From: a virus
Virus record (IMG/VR): IMGVR_UViG_3300006750_000020
Location: 1 to 40,494 of that record
DNA length: 40,494 nucleotides
Direction: 5' to 3' (one strand)
Below are positions 24,016-32,076 of this stretch, piece by piece (positions within the stretch are counted from its first letter, which is position 1; each line of letters begins with the position of its first letter). The translations under genes were made by a program, and so were the position numbers. A model generated the notes under the pieces. The model was given only the letters and a program-made list of their open reading frames with translations, did no database searches and was not told the DNA's origin.

Positions 24016-27000
24016 GTGTACTTTATTAGCACGGCTTTTCTTACTGAGGTGCAAGAAACCTACGAGGATGTAGTGTTTAACTTCGTCGCGGACGGCCCGG
24101 ATGGTTATTATACATACGAAGGTTACGGTCAAATGTACCCTCGTAACATCACTGGCAGCGGCGGCACAAAAGCGTTGGATGATCCCGGTGATCCGGTCAG
24201 GCCGAACATATACGGCCCCCAATATTTAACCGCCATATTTTACATTGATAATGGTAGCCTATTCGACGGGCAATTGGCGTTAGGGTTTAGCAACTACTAC
24301 GCAGACCCCGCTTTAGGGGCTATTTTCACCTATAGCGTGGCAATTCAAGGCGTCACAGATACCAATTATTATGAGTTACACACCTTTACTAATCCACAGT
24401 CCCTTTTTGTAATAAATGACGATTTTTTTGTATCGGGCACGTCTATTGCCCCCTTGGTGGACGGCGACGAATACGAAGTAACAATCGTTCGCCGGCCCGG
24501 ATGGCCTGTCGGCGGCTCCGTGTGGAACGCCGTTCTGGACTTCGGGGGTAACGCTTCCGAACGCGGTTTTTCTGACGTGTCCGGCGGGCCGGATATCGGA
24601 TCCATTGTAGACGCTCAGAATAAAGTCGCCGGCGTAGCTCTTAGGGAATTCACCGTAGATAACCTCGGCGATTGCACGTTGAAACTCAAAGGCGATGTGG
24701 CGTCGTCGGTCGCGTTTGGTTCCGCTGATGACGCTTACGCATTAACGCTTCGTTACGGAAAGGACAACGCGCTGACTTCCCTCGGGTATTCGCCTTTCGA
24801 GTATTTAGGCGGATACAACAACAACGCGTCCGGTACGTACACCCCCGAAACCGATACAACAGACTACACTTTTTCCCTCGGCGTGTTCGATACTTCTAAT
24901 GAAGAATACTGCCTAATTTCTAACGCTCACTACGAAGGATACCCCGAGCCGGCCAGATCGACGGCGATTGAAATCACGGCGGCGGACTTACAAGACTTAC
25001 CCATTGTAGGGTACGGATACAACAACAACGGGGCGGCTGATCTGTTAAACGGCGGGTCGATAACCGACAATGACTTCTTAGGTACGACAGTTTTAGCGAT
25101 GAATTCTTGGCGCGATAATGACGGCGCCGCTACTACCCACTTTGAAATATCGTTATCTTGTACCGCCGCACAGGTTCCGAGTTTTGCCGGCGTGCGCATA
25201 TACGGATTAGACGCCTCTGAACCCCTGAAGGATTGGTGGTTTTTAGACGTGTCGGATTTCACTGTGGACGAATGGACGCCGGGCACGACCACCCTTAGAA
25301 CTGTCCGAGTGACTGACGTACTCACAGCGTCGAACGATTATCGGTGTGTAATCGTCCCCGCGATAGTGAATACTGTCCGATTCCGCGCTAATCAGCCCGA
25401 CTGGAACTCTCCGAAGGGTCATATAATAGTGGTAGATGTGGTCACGTCCGGCACTAATGGTACGGAGGCGAAGCGCGACGAAGATTTAGACCAAGCACTA
25501 GGTCTGGATTCCACTTGGGCGGAAAACGAGAAAATGTCCGGTGTGGGGCGTAAGGCCGTGTGGGCTGACTTAGATGACAGTAGCACATTTGAAGAACCTA
25601 ACTATACGTTTGACGATATCGAGGCTTGGTGTCAGACAGCAGCAGACGCCGGTAAAGTGTGCTGGATAGGTGTTATATGGCGGAGCTTTGATCGGGTTGA
25701 AAGTATGCCCCCTTGGTTAGCCAGTGATACCTACCGTAGTTGGGAGGAGATCGGAACTACCGGATACGGTACTACGTGCGCAAGGATGGAGAAGGCAGAC
25801 GTAGCTGGTTACTACATGGACTTGCTGACGGCTCTTGGTGAGCACATGACGGGTAAACCCGGATTCGCGGGGGTTATCACAAGTGAGACTGCACTACAGC
25901 ACGGCGGCGAGCTAACCTCGACCACGGGGCCGCAGTTCAGAGACAATCTAAAGGATGTGTTCTACCATACGTGCGAAACAATGCCTGACTACAACCACTT
26001 CACTTTAGGAAACTTTCTAAACTACCCTAATTCGGTTGATGGTGGGGGTATATCCTCTGGCGAGTTGTACGACGTATTCACTGAAACGTATGATGCTTTG
26101 GCTCTAATCGGGCAATCGAATATGATACTCTGTAGCCCTGATATCATACCTTACCAGAAGGCATTGTCGCTTACCAATAAAAACGATTCTTACAGAACAG
26201 ACCGACTCTACGCCACATGGCGAGAGATAAATAAGACCCACCCAAGCCTAAAAATGTCTAGCTGGATACAGTACAACAGCTTTAAGATAAAACCCCACTA
26301 CGTCACGAACAAAACTGAAGGTGCTTGGGGACTACCCGATACAACACACGCTGGAGATGTTGCCGATCTATGGTCGATGGAGGAAGTTTTCCTTTGGTAC
26401 TTAGAGCAGAACTTCCACTCGGAATGGGTACTCTGGAACTGGTTAGATTACGGCGCGCAGCACTTAGAAAGAGCTAATCAAGGTGGACAGGTAATACGAG
26501 ATTACCCATCTTGGGAACGTCCAGTTAACCTTATCGACTGTAACGTAGCTAAGAACTTCACTACTGGATGGACAGCAACAGGTATTGACTCTGTAGATGA
26601 GGATAACGATAACTACGATGCGCAGTACCAGAAACGAAAAGGTTCGCATGGATGGGTAGAAGATACTGCGACATCCCAACACAAGTATGTATACACCATT
26701 CCAGCAGCAGACTTTCAAGTTGGCGAGGTATACACCGTGGCGTGGTTTGTCCACCAGATACCCGGTGAGGAAACTCGCAGGTTCCGCCTTGAGGCTACAT
26801 CAGCATCGGGAGTTGGAGCGGACATCTCAAGCTGTACGTTTAACGTAGCCACCCTTACCTTCGATAGAGAGTATAACAACGCGGCCGACCCCCGCTACCA
26901 AGAGGCTTGGGCTGTGAAGGATTATGTTCCTGCGACTGGTGCCTCAGTAGATACCGGTCACTTAGAATACTACTACGTACAGATGGACTTTATTCCGGTA

Positions 27001-27141
27001 GCTGATGCGGCCGACACTAACGACATCAGTATCCACTTCAAGTTGGCGGACGCTACTAACGATATAACAGATTGGGTAGGTTCAGGTAGCGCTAACGCTA
27101 AAATCGGAGAATGTTCAGTATTTTACAAGAACAGAAAATAA
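24016..27141 (+). CDS. Tailspike with probable TIM-barrel glycoside hydrolase
   Basis: 1041 aa, starting with GTG two nt after the fibre stop. Residues 1-460 are beta-rich domains. From about 465 comes a barrel-like alternation: GRKAVWADLDDSSTF, DDIEAWCQTAADAGKVCWIG, VIWRSFDRVESMPPW and FAGVITSETALQHGG. The Glu in TSETAL is a candidate catalytic acid. The last 200 residues read like a carbohydrate-binding jelly roll. It probably degrades or binds a surface polysaccharide. The DNA from about 25.5 kb on uses fewer GGC/GCC-type codons and CCGG runs than the rest of the window, suggesting a swapped module. The enzyme family is not identified. Confidence 0.68.
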   Translation: MYFISTAFLTEVQETYEDVVFNFVADGPDGYYTYEGYGQMYPRNITGSGGTKALDDPGDPVRPNIYGPQYLTAIFYIDNGSLFDGQLALGFSNYYADPALGAIFTYSVAIQGVTDTNYYELHTFTNPQSLFVINDDFFVSGTSIAPLVDGDEYEVTIVRRPGWPVGGSVWNAVLDFGGNASERGFSDVSGGPDIGSIVDAQNKVAGVALREFTVDNLGDCTLKLKGDVASSVAFGSADDAYALTLRYGKDNALTSLGYSPFEYLGGYNNNASGTYTPETDTTDYTFSLGVFDTSNEEYCLISNAHYEGYPEPARSTAIEITAADLQDLPIVGYGYNNNGAADLLNGGSITDNDFLGTTVLAMNSWRDNDGAATTHFEISLSCTAAQVPSFAGVRIYGLDASEPLKDWWFLDVSDFTVDEWTPGTTTLRTVRVTDVLTASNDYRCVIVPAIVNTVRFRANQPDWNSPKGHIIVVDVVTSGTNGTEAKRDEDLDQALGLDSTWAENEKMSGVGRKAVWADLDDSSTFEEPNYTFDDIEAWCQTAADAGKVCWIGVIWRSFDRVESMPPWLASDTYRSWEEIGTTGYGTTCARMEKADVAGYYMDLLTALGEHMTGKPGFAGVITSETALQHGGELTSTTGPQFRDNLKDVFYHTCETMPDYNHFTLGNFLNYPNSVDGGGISSGELYDVFTETYDALALIGQSNMILCSPDIIPYQKALSLTNKNDSYRTDRLYATWREINKTHPSLKMSSWIQYNSFKIKPHYVTNKTEGAWGLPDTTHAGDVADLWSMEEVFLWYLEQNFHSEWVLWNWLDYGAQHLERANQGGQVIRDYPSWERPVNLIDCNVAKNFTTGWTATGIDSVDEDNDNYDAQYQKRKGSHGWVEDTATSQHKYVYTIPAADFQVGEVYTVAWFVHQIPGEETRRFRLEATSASGVGADISSCTFNVATLTFDREYNNAADPRYQEAWAVKDYVPATGASVDTGHLEYYYVQMDFIPVADAADTNDISIHFKLADATNDITDWVGSGSANAKIGECSVFYKNRK

Positions 27142-27166
27142 GGCTATAAACGACAGGAGTAACATT

Positions 27167-27373
27167 ATGGAAGGTTTAATCGCAACCCTCGTTATCGCCC
27201 TCGCCGGCGCTCTTATGTTCGCGGTACTCGCCACCAAAGGCGAAAAAAGGAAAGAGAAGCAGATCAGAGAAATGTACGATCAGTTGGCCGCTAAATCGGC
27301 CGAAATAAATTCTCTTAGGCAACGACTGGCTGACACGCAGACAGCACTTGATACGTGTCAGGCTAATATCTAA
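27167..27373 (+). CDS. Membrane-anchored coiled-coil protein, spanin-like (68 aa)
   Basis: One N-terminal transmembrane helix (LIATLVIALAGALMFAVLAT), a basic stop-transfer segment (KGEKRKEK), then a 40-residue coiled coil (MYDQLAAKSAEINSLRQRLA). ACAGGAG precedes the ATG. The layout fits a short inner-membrane spanin (Rz-type) or another small envelope protein. It lies at the end of the tail module rather than with the endolysin, and no partner lipoprotein is seen, so the spanin call is tentative. Confidence 0.6.
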   Translation: MEGLIATLVIALAGALMFAVLATKGEKRKEKQIREMYDQLAAKSAEINSLRQRLADTQTALDTCQANI

Positions 27374-27391
27374 CTAGACAGGAAACTCGCC

Positions 27392-27583
27392 ATGGAAAAC
27401 AACACCCCCGCACCCACCGTAACGGTAGTGTCAACACCGAACGTGTATATCGATGTAGTCATAGGGAATGAGAAGCAAGTTTATCCCGTTGAAATCGCGC
27501 GTGCACTGCACGCACAACTCGGTGAATCTCTTGCAGCTCTGGACGCTCAGATAAATTTAGATAAGCCTGCAGCAACAGATTAA
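27392..27583 (+). CDS. Hypothetical 63-aa protein
   Basis: AGGAAACTCGCC precedes ATG 27392. It has a beta-like first half (PTVTVVSTPNVYIDVVIGNE) and a helical second half (EIARALHAQLGESLAALDAQ). Function unknown. Its last 125 nt overlap the 3' end of the leftward VRR-NUC gene in a tail-to-tail arrangement, with no terminator between them. Confidence 0.55.
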   Translation: MENNTPAPTVTVVSTPNVYIDVVIGNEKQVYPVEIARALHAQLGESLAALDAQINLDKPAATD

Positions 27584-27839
27584 ACTGATCGAACGTATCC
27601 ACCAGCGCGACCGGGTACTGCTTTGCTTCTAGCTTGGCGTGCCGGGCGAGCTGTTGGGTGCGGGCATCTTCACCTAAGCGTTTGAACTCCACGATCAGGG
27701 GTACGCATGGCGTGAAGAACATCCTATCCGGCCAGCTTCGAGCGGCGAGATCCATTTTAATGCTGTCCACGCCGAAGTCGCTCGCGTGAATTACGCAATC
27801 GTTTTCTAGTTTACGTTCAAGCTGCCGCCTCGACGTCAT
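27459..27839 (-). CDS. VRR-NUC family nuclease
   Basis: 126 aa from ATG 27839 (GGAAG upstream); a longer frame reaches 27884 inside the helicase gene but is less likely. Motifs of the VRR-NUC branch of PD-(D/E)XK nucleases are present: an early Glu helix (RRQLERKLENDCV), an Asp in SWPDRMFF, then VEFK as the E-x-K core, and QLARHAKLEAKQYPVALVDT as the conserved helix-strand ending. Phage members pair with SNF2-like helicases, exactly the neighbour here, and probably process branched or recombination DNA. The start lies in the last codons of the helicase gene, indicating coupling. Confidence 0.78.
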   Translation of the reverse strand: MTSRRQLERKLENDCVIHASDFGVDSIKMDLAARSWPDRMFFTPCVPLIVEFKRLGEDARTQQLARHAKLEAKQYPVALVDTFDQFNLLLQAYLNLSERPELQEIHRVVRAVHARFQRDKLASHSL

Positions 27840-29205
27840 CGAGAAATTCTTCCATATCGGATAACTTCCCGGTAACGGTATCATAAACTTCGTGATCGAC
27901 GGTGTTATCGAACAGCGCCGTCCACACGTTCACGTGATCGGCGATCTGCCCCCGGCGAGCCAGCCGGCCGGTAACTTGCTTAAACATCCCCCCGCTCCAC
28001 GGTATTGTCAGGAACGCGATGTTATGCGCTCCGGACTTCTGCAGGTTCAGGCCGTGGCCGGCACTGGCCGGGTGCAGCGCCATCTGTGGTAACTCGCCGG
28101 CGTTCCATGCGGCGATGTGCTTACGCTTGTTAGCTGTGCTGACACCGCTTCCAAGGTGCGCTATATCGGGGTGCCGCCGTTTCAGTTCGGCTAGTTCCTC
28201 CTTGAAGTGGTAGAACACCAATATCTGTTCATCCGAGCCGTAATACAGATTGTCATACCAATCGAAGCGTGCTTTCGAGTGCCATACGGCCTCGCTGGTG
28301 CCGTCAACGTAACTAAAGCCGGCACAGATCTGTTGCAGCTTACCCTTGAGCACGGCAGCGTTAGCCACATCGACTTCGCGTTTATTGCCCTTAGTATCTT
28401 CGAGGATCAGGTAAAATTCATCTTCCAAAGTTTTATAGTGTTTGCGGATCTCCGTAGGTAATTGCATCGAGTATGCCGGCCGGGGGATGACCGGCGGAAT
28501 GTTCGTCGCCTTTAATCGGAACGTCAGATCCGAGATCGAATCGATGATCGTTTGCCGGGTGTCAGGGAACGGCGCCCACTTATGTTGTTTGTAGTCGGTC
28601 GGATAAAAATACTTGCGCCGCCATTCGTAAAAGCTGCGCCCGAGTGAGTGCCCGCCGTCCACTATATAAGTGGATCCCCAAACTTCGGTTAACTTGTTAG
28701 GGGTAAGCGTGCCGGTCAGGCCGACGCGTTTCTTGAGGTAAGGTATGCGGCCGCGCAGATCCTTGAACCGCTCCGAGCTAACTTCTTTTAGCTTATCGAT
28801 CTCATCGCAAATCAGGCCGTCGAACGGCAAAGTGTTTTTGCCCGGCGCGCGCGGGTAGCGGTTCAGCAACCACTGCAGATTCTCGTAGTTTATGACGACG
28901 ATATCAGCGTCGGATTCCAGCGCCTCGATACGCGCATCTTCGGTGCCGCAGGCGATGGCTTGTTTAAGGTGTCTCAGGTGCGCCCATTCGCCCGGTTCCG
29001 GCCCCCATGTGTCCGTTGCTACTAATAAGGGTGCAAGTACCAGCCAGCGCGTTATACGGCCGTCCTGCAGCGCCATATCGGCCGCTGTCAGGCTTATAAC
29101 GGTCTTACCGGTGCCAACGTCGGCGCACACGAGCGCGTCCTCCCCGCTGTCTATAAAGGCTATACAATCGAGCTGATCGGGTTCGAGTTCTGAATATTTA
29201 AGCAT
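27817..29205 (-). CDS. SNF2-like DNA helicase/translocase
   Basis: 462 aa, superfamily 2. Walker A DVGTGKT (29-35), motif Ia LAPLLVATDTWGPE, motif II DEID (134-137), motif III TGT (164-166), motif V ASAGHGLNLQ and motif VI QVTGRLARRGQ (in the last 70 residues) are all present, so it should be an active ATPase. The short length is usual for phage versions, which act in recombination-dependent replication. AGGTGGAG precedes ATG 29205. It is read leftward from the control region at 29206-29321 and forms an operon with the VRR-NUC gene. Confidence 0.88.
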   Translation of the reverse strand: MLKYSELEPDQLDCIAFIDSGEDALVCADVGTGKTVISLTAADMALQDGRITRWLVLAPLLVATDTWGPEPGEWAHLRHLKQAIACGTEDARIEALESDADIVVINYENLQWLLNRYPRAPGKNTLPFDGLICDEIDKLKEVSSERFKDLRGRIPYLKKRVGLTGTLTPNKLTEVWGSTYIVDGGHSLGRSFYEWRRKYFYPTDYKQHKWAPFPDTRQTIIDSISDLTFRLKATNIPPVIPRPAYSMQLPTEIRKHYKTLEDEFYLILEDTKGNKREVDVANAAVLKGKLQQICAGFSYVDGTSEAVWHSKARFDWYDNLYYGSDEQILVFYHFKEELAELKRRHPDIAHLGSGVSTANKRKHIAAWNAGELPQMALHPASAGHGLNLQKSGAHNIAFLTIPWSGGMFKQVTGRLARRGQIADHVNVWTALFDNTVDHEVYDTVTGKLSDMEEFLDDVEAAA

Positions 29206-29253
29206 CGCCGCTCCACCTTTAAGTCGCTGTTTTTACTCACAATAAGGTTATCC

Positions 29254-29291
29254 TTGCATTTCACTGTGATATCACTGTAACATCACGTTCT
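29254..29291 (+). promoter_or_regulatory. Replication-module promoter with three 11-bp operator repeats
   Basis: TTGCAT (29254-29259) and TAACAT (29278-29283) at 18 nt form a plausible sigma70 promoter. Over it lie three direct repeats in 11-bp phase: TTTCACTGTGA (29259-29269), TATCACTGTAA (29270-29280) and CATCACGTTCT (29281-29291). The TCACTGTGATAT core is identical to that at 250-263. The next gene encodes a ribbon-helix-helix protein, a class that binds short repeats about one helical turn apart, so autoregulation is likely. The leftward helicase promoter must also lie in 29206-29321 but is not clear. Confidence 0.75.
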
Positions 29292-29321
29292 GAATTGAGC
29301 AATGCCTAAGGATCTCGCCAC

Positions 29322-29570
29322 ATGAATACGAGAACAAAACGCCGACTGTATAAAGTAGGCCCCCCCAGTACCCCACTTAATGATCGCAAGCAACGCGATC
29401 CTGATTACGTGCGCGCCGTCGTTCTTAAAATGGGGGAAGAATTCATCGAAGCGCTGGATAAACTGTGCGACGTAAATCAGCGCAGCCGGCGTGAGCTAGT
29501 TGAGATATTCGTCGCCGAAGCTATCATGGAATTTAATGAAGATAACAACGCGCGGATCACTCCGCTATGA
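29322..29570 (+). CDS. Ribbon-helix-helix DNA-binding regulator
   Basis: 82 aa. The C-terminal half shows the RHH pattern: a strand (RAVVLKM), helix A (EEFIEALDKLCDVN), turn (QRSRR) and helix B (ELVEIFVAEAIMEF). The N-terminus is basic and flexible (MNTRTKRRLYKV). Such dimers insert a two-stranded sheet into the major groove. It is the first gene after the phased operator repeats at 29259-29291, which makes it the best candidate regulator of the three related promoters in this window. Its stop overlaps the next start (ATGA). Confidence 0.72.
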   Translation: MNTRTKRRLYKVGPPSTPLNDRKQRDPDYVRAVVLKMGEEFIEALDKLCDVNQRSRRELVEIFVAEAIMEFNEDNNARITPL

Positions 29571-29914
29571 GTAAACAATTAACTATGGATTGCATTGTTA
29601 TCGGCGGCTGCGCTGACGGTGTGCTACTAAAAGATATGCGCGCCGATGCACAGTTTATCGAACTGAAACGGCCCGACCATATAAAGCCTATCGAGGACAG
29701 TAATCAAGTCGCGCCCGAAGTGATCCATGAAAAAGATCAGTACGAAATACACCCTATCGGCCTACGCAATACTGATGATGCGGGGACGCGATTGTTCGGT
29801 ATGGCCGTTCTTAAAGGGGAAAGTTTAACGGCGGGAATGTCGGAGCTGATTATCGGCTACGTCGAGAGCGTCACCACCAAAATGATCGCCGCCGGCGTCA
29901 TAACCACCAACTAA
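29567..29914 (+). CDS. Hypothetical early protein (115 aa)
   Basis: Coupled to the RHH gene by a 4-nt overlap. The sequence is mixed alpha/beta (MDCIVIGGCADGVLLKDMRA, QYEIHPIGLRNTDDAGTRLF, SELIIGYVESVTTKMIAAGV). No family is recognised. Membership of the replication operon suggests a role in DNA metabolism or its control. Confidence 0.65.
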   Translation: MSKQLTMDCIVIGGCADGVLLKDMRADAQFIELKRPDHIKPIEDSNQVAPEVIHEKDQYEIHPIGLRNTDDAGTRLFGMAVLKGESLTAGMSELIIGYVESVTTKMIAAGVITTN

Positions 29915-29929
29915 CGGAGCACCCTCGCC

Positions 29930-31138
29930 ATGCCAGATAAGCATAGTCACGTAATGGGCGGATCGACCGCCCCCCGCCGTATCAACTGCCCCGGTAGTTT
30001 GGAAGCTGAAAAGGCCGCGCCCGAGCCGCCTGAATCAGAATTTGCCAAACGCGGTTCAATGTTGCACGCGGCTATGGAACTGCTAGTTACTGCGGATCCT
30101 GACGGTGAAGTAGCGCTCGAAGATGCGCTCGGCGAATTGCTCGGGCAGGATCTAGGTTTCGGTGAGGATTTCATCATCACGCAGGAACTTATCGATACTA
30201 AACTGCGCCCGGCCATGCTGTGCTGGTTCGACGTGCTCGACGAATACGTTATCGATGACTGGTTTATAGAACAACAGGTATCGCTCGAAACGGTCATCCC
30301 CGGTGCGTTCGGCACCGCTGATATTATAGCCAAAGATGCCGAGCGGCGCCTGCACGTGCTCGATTGGAAATTCGGCGATGGTGTGACGGTGGCCGTTGAA
30401 GGTAGCATGGCGCTCGGTTTTTATACGGCTGCATCTATGTACGACGAGGCGCCCGAGTTAGTAGCGTTTTGCGAAGATATTACCGGCGTCGTTATGCACA
30501 TCGTACAACCGCGCGTTGGTGCCGACATAATCCTGCACTCATGGGAAACCACCGAAGAATGGATCGAGCAGTTCGTCGATCAGGCCGCCGTTGCTATGGA
30601 TCTGGCGATTAAACCCAACGCACCTTTAAAGGTCGGTGACTGGTGTAAATTCTGTAAGGCTACCGTGACGTGCGAAGCGCTCAACGCCATGGCCGCAACC
30701 GCACTGTCAGCGACGCCTAAGAGCATGACAGCGGTAGAACTTGGCAATGCGCTGACCATGGCAACACAGTTAAAGTCGTGGGTGGCCGAAGTGTTCAAGC
30801 TGGCGCAGGCCGAGCTTGAGGGCGGCGCGGCTGTGCCCGGTTTTAAACTGGTACAGAAACGCCCTTCCCGCGCATGGACGGCCGACGTAGAATTTATCGA
30901 AGGTCTTTTAAAGAAAAAGAAAGCGCGGATCGCCGACACGCACACTCGTAAACTTAAATCGCCGGCGCAACTTGAAAAAGTAAATAAGAAATTGTATAAA
31001 AACACCCTCGCTGAATACGTCGCTATGATTTCTACCGGTCTAACACTTGTACCCGATTCAGATAAACGGCCCGCTGTTAGTGACAGCGTGCAGCTACTTG
31101 CTACGGCAATGGACACTGCAAAGATTGAGAAAAAGTAA
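29930..31138 (+). CDS. DUF2800-type RecB/Cas4-like nuclease with Fe-S cysteines
   Basis: 402 aa. It shows the PD-(D/E)XK core: H46 in RGSMLHAAME, D131 in FGTADIIAKD, then DWK (145-147). Four cysteines are placed as in AddB/Cas4-type iron-sulphur nucleases: C20 at the N-terminus (RINCPGS) and C239, C242, C248 (WCKFCKATVTC). The combination predicts a 5'-3' exonuclease with a 4Fe-4S cluster acting in phage recombination, probably with the protein encoded next. The family assignment is from memory of DUF2800 members. GGAGCACCCTCGCC precedes the ATG. Confidence 0.78.
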   Translation: MPDKHSHVMGGSTAPRRINCPGSLEAEKAAPEPPESEFAKRGSMLHAAMELLVTADPDGEVALEDALGELLGQDLGFGEDFIITQELIDTKLRPAMLCWFDVLDEYVIDDWFIEQQVSLETVIPGAFGTADIIAKDAERRLHVLDWKFGDGVTVAVEGSMALGFYTAASMYDEAPELVAFCEDITGVVMHIVQPRVGADIILHSWETTEEWIEQFVDQAAVAMDLAIKPNAPLKVGDWCKFCKATVTCEALNAMAATALSATPKSMTAVELGNALTMATQLKSWVAEVFKLAQAELEGGAAVPGFKLVQKRPSRAWTADVEFIEGLLKKKKARIADTHTRKLKSPAQLEKVNKKLYKNTLAEYVAMISTGLTLVPDSDKRPAVSDSVQLLATAMDTAKIEKK

Positions 31139-31144
31139 GAGATC

Positions 31145-31201
31145 AACAGCAAACATAAACAGCAAACATAAACAGTAGACATAAACAGTAGACATAAACA
31201 G
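31145..31201. repeat. Four 13-bp A-rich tandem repeats in a leader
   Basis: AACAGCAAACATA occurs at 31145-31157 and 31158-31170, and the variant AACAGTAGACATA at 31171-31183 and 31184-31196. A fifth partial unit becomes the Shine-Dalgarno (AACAGGAG, 31197-31204) of the gene at 31212. The transcript would be unstructured and purine-rich, which could be a binding site for a single-strand-binding protein. Open frames on the opposite strand here are repeat artefacts. Confidence 0.9.
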
Positions 31202-31211
31202 GAGCATTATT

Positions 31212-32006
31212 ATGAACGATATAGTGAAGTTTTCCGGCGGCGTACCTGCCAACCCTGAAGATCTTATCGCAGGGCTTGCCAATGTCGGCCAAAGCATAGT
31301 ATCCGGTGGCGTGCCCTATTTGCGCCTGATGAAATCCGGCGCATGGGCTTACGGCGCGGAAAAAATTGAGCCTGAACCTGATTCTGAGTGGGCTGTTAAC
31401 CCTACCAGTATCGAGCACGGTTGGGCCTGTTGGGATGACGGCGAATTACTCGGTGAGCAGATGGTGCCGTTCAATCAGGCAGTACCGCCGCGCGGTTCGC
31501 TGCCGGATTACGGTGCCGAATGGTCGCCACAAATGGCCGTCGTTATGCAATGCCTTAACGGTGAAGATACCGGTGTCAGCGTAATGTACAAAGGTACGAG
31601 CAAAGGTTTGCTGTCGGCCATGAAGGATCTTATTAACGCGCTGGTCAGCCAGTTGCAAACGGATCCCGGTCACTACGTGCCTGTAGTTGTGTTCGATCAG
31701 GACAGTTACGATCATAAACAGTATGGGCAGATATTCACGCCTATTCTGGATTTAAAACGCTGGACTAGCTTCGACGGCGTTGATGCCCCCAACGAAGATA
31801 AATCTATTGCGCAAGAACCCGATGACGAAACGACTGGCGAAGGATCCGAAGGTCAAACCCCGGATTCGCCCCCTCGCCGGCGCCGCCGCCGTGCTGCCGC
31901 CGCCGATGCCTCCCCGGCTGACGACGACAGCGATAACGACGGCGAAAAAACCTCGACGTCAAGAAAAAAAGCCGGCCGTAAAAACCGGCGCCGTCGCGCT
32001 TCGTAA
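31212..32006 (+). CDS. Possible ssDNA-binding / recombination protein (264 aa)
   Basis: The N-terminal 185 residues form a compact beta-rich domain (GVPYLRLMKSGAWAYGAEKI, SIEHGWACWDDGELLGEQMV, YVPVVVFDQDSYDHKQYGQI). The last 80 residues are disordered, with an acidic stretch and two strongly basic clusters (PPRRRRRRAAA, GRKNRRRRAS). Genes of this type recur between a DUF2800 nuclease and a DNA polymerase in phages, which suggests an SSB or annealing function; the sequence alone does not prove it. The C-terminal charge pattern would suit nucleic-acid contact. A tandem-repeat leader precedes it. Confidence 0.6.
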   Translation: MNDIVKFSGGVPANPEDLIAGLANVGQSIVSGGVPYLRLMKSGAWAYGAEKIEPEPDSEWAVNPTSIEHGWACWDDGELLGEQMVPFNQAVPPRGSLPDYGAEWSPQMAVVMQCLNGEDTGVSVMYKGTSKGLLSAMKDLINALVSQLQTDPGHYVPVVVFDQDSYDHKQYGQIFTPILDLKRWTSFDGVDAPNEDKSIAQEPDDETTGEGSEGQTPDSPPRRRRRRAAAADASPADDDSDNDGEKTSTSRKKAGRKNRRRRAS

Positions 32007-32017
32007 TCGGTAGAGTC

Positions 32018-32043
32018 CCCGGCTGTACCCCCATGCAGCCGGG
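32018..32043. other. Intergenic hairpin
   Basis: CCCGGCTG pairs with CAGCCGGG around a 10-nt loop, 12 nt after the stop of the preceding gene. No U-run follows, so it is a weak terminator or an mRNA-processing or stabilising element. Confidence 0.45.
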
Positions 32044-32076
32044 CGCTCGACTTTAACCTACTTTGAGAGAACCCTG

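Noticed and set aside
31094-31418. Minus-strand frames rich in Val/Tyr/Cys/Leu over the 13-bp repeats
   Set aside because: Translation of the repeat itself, lying opposite two well-supported genes and without start signals.
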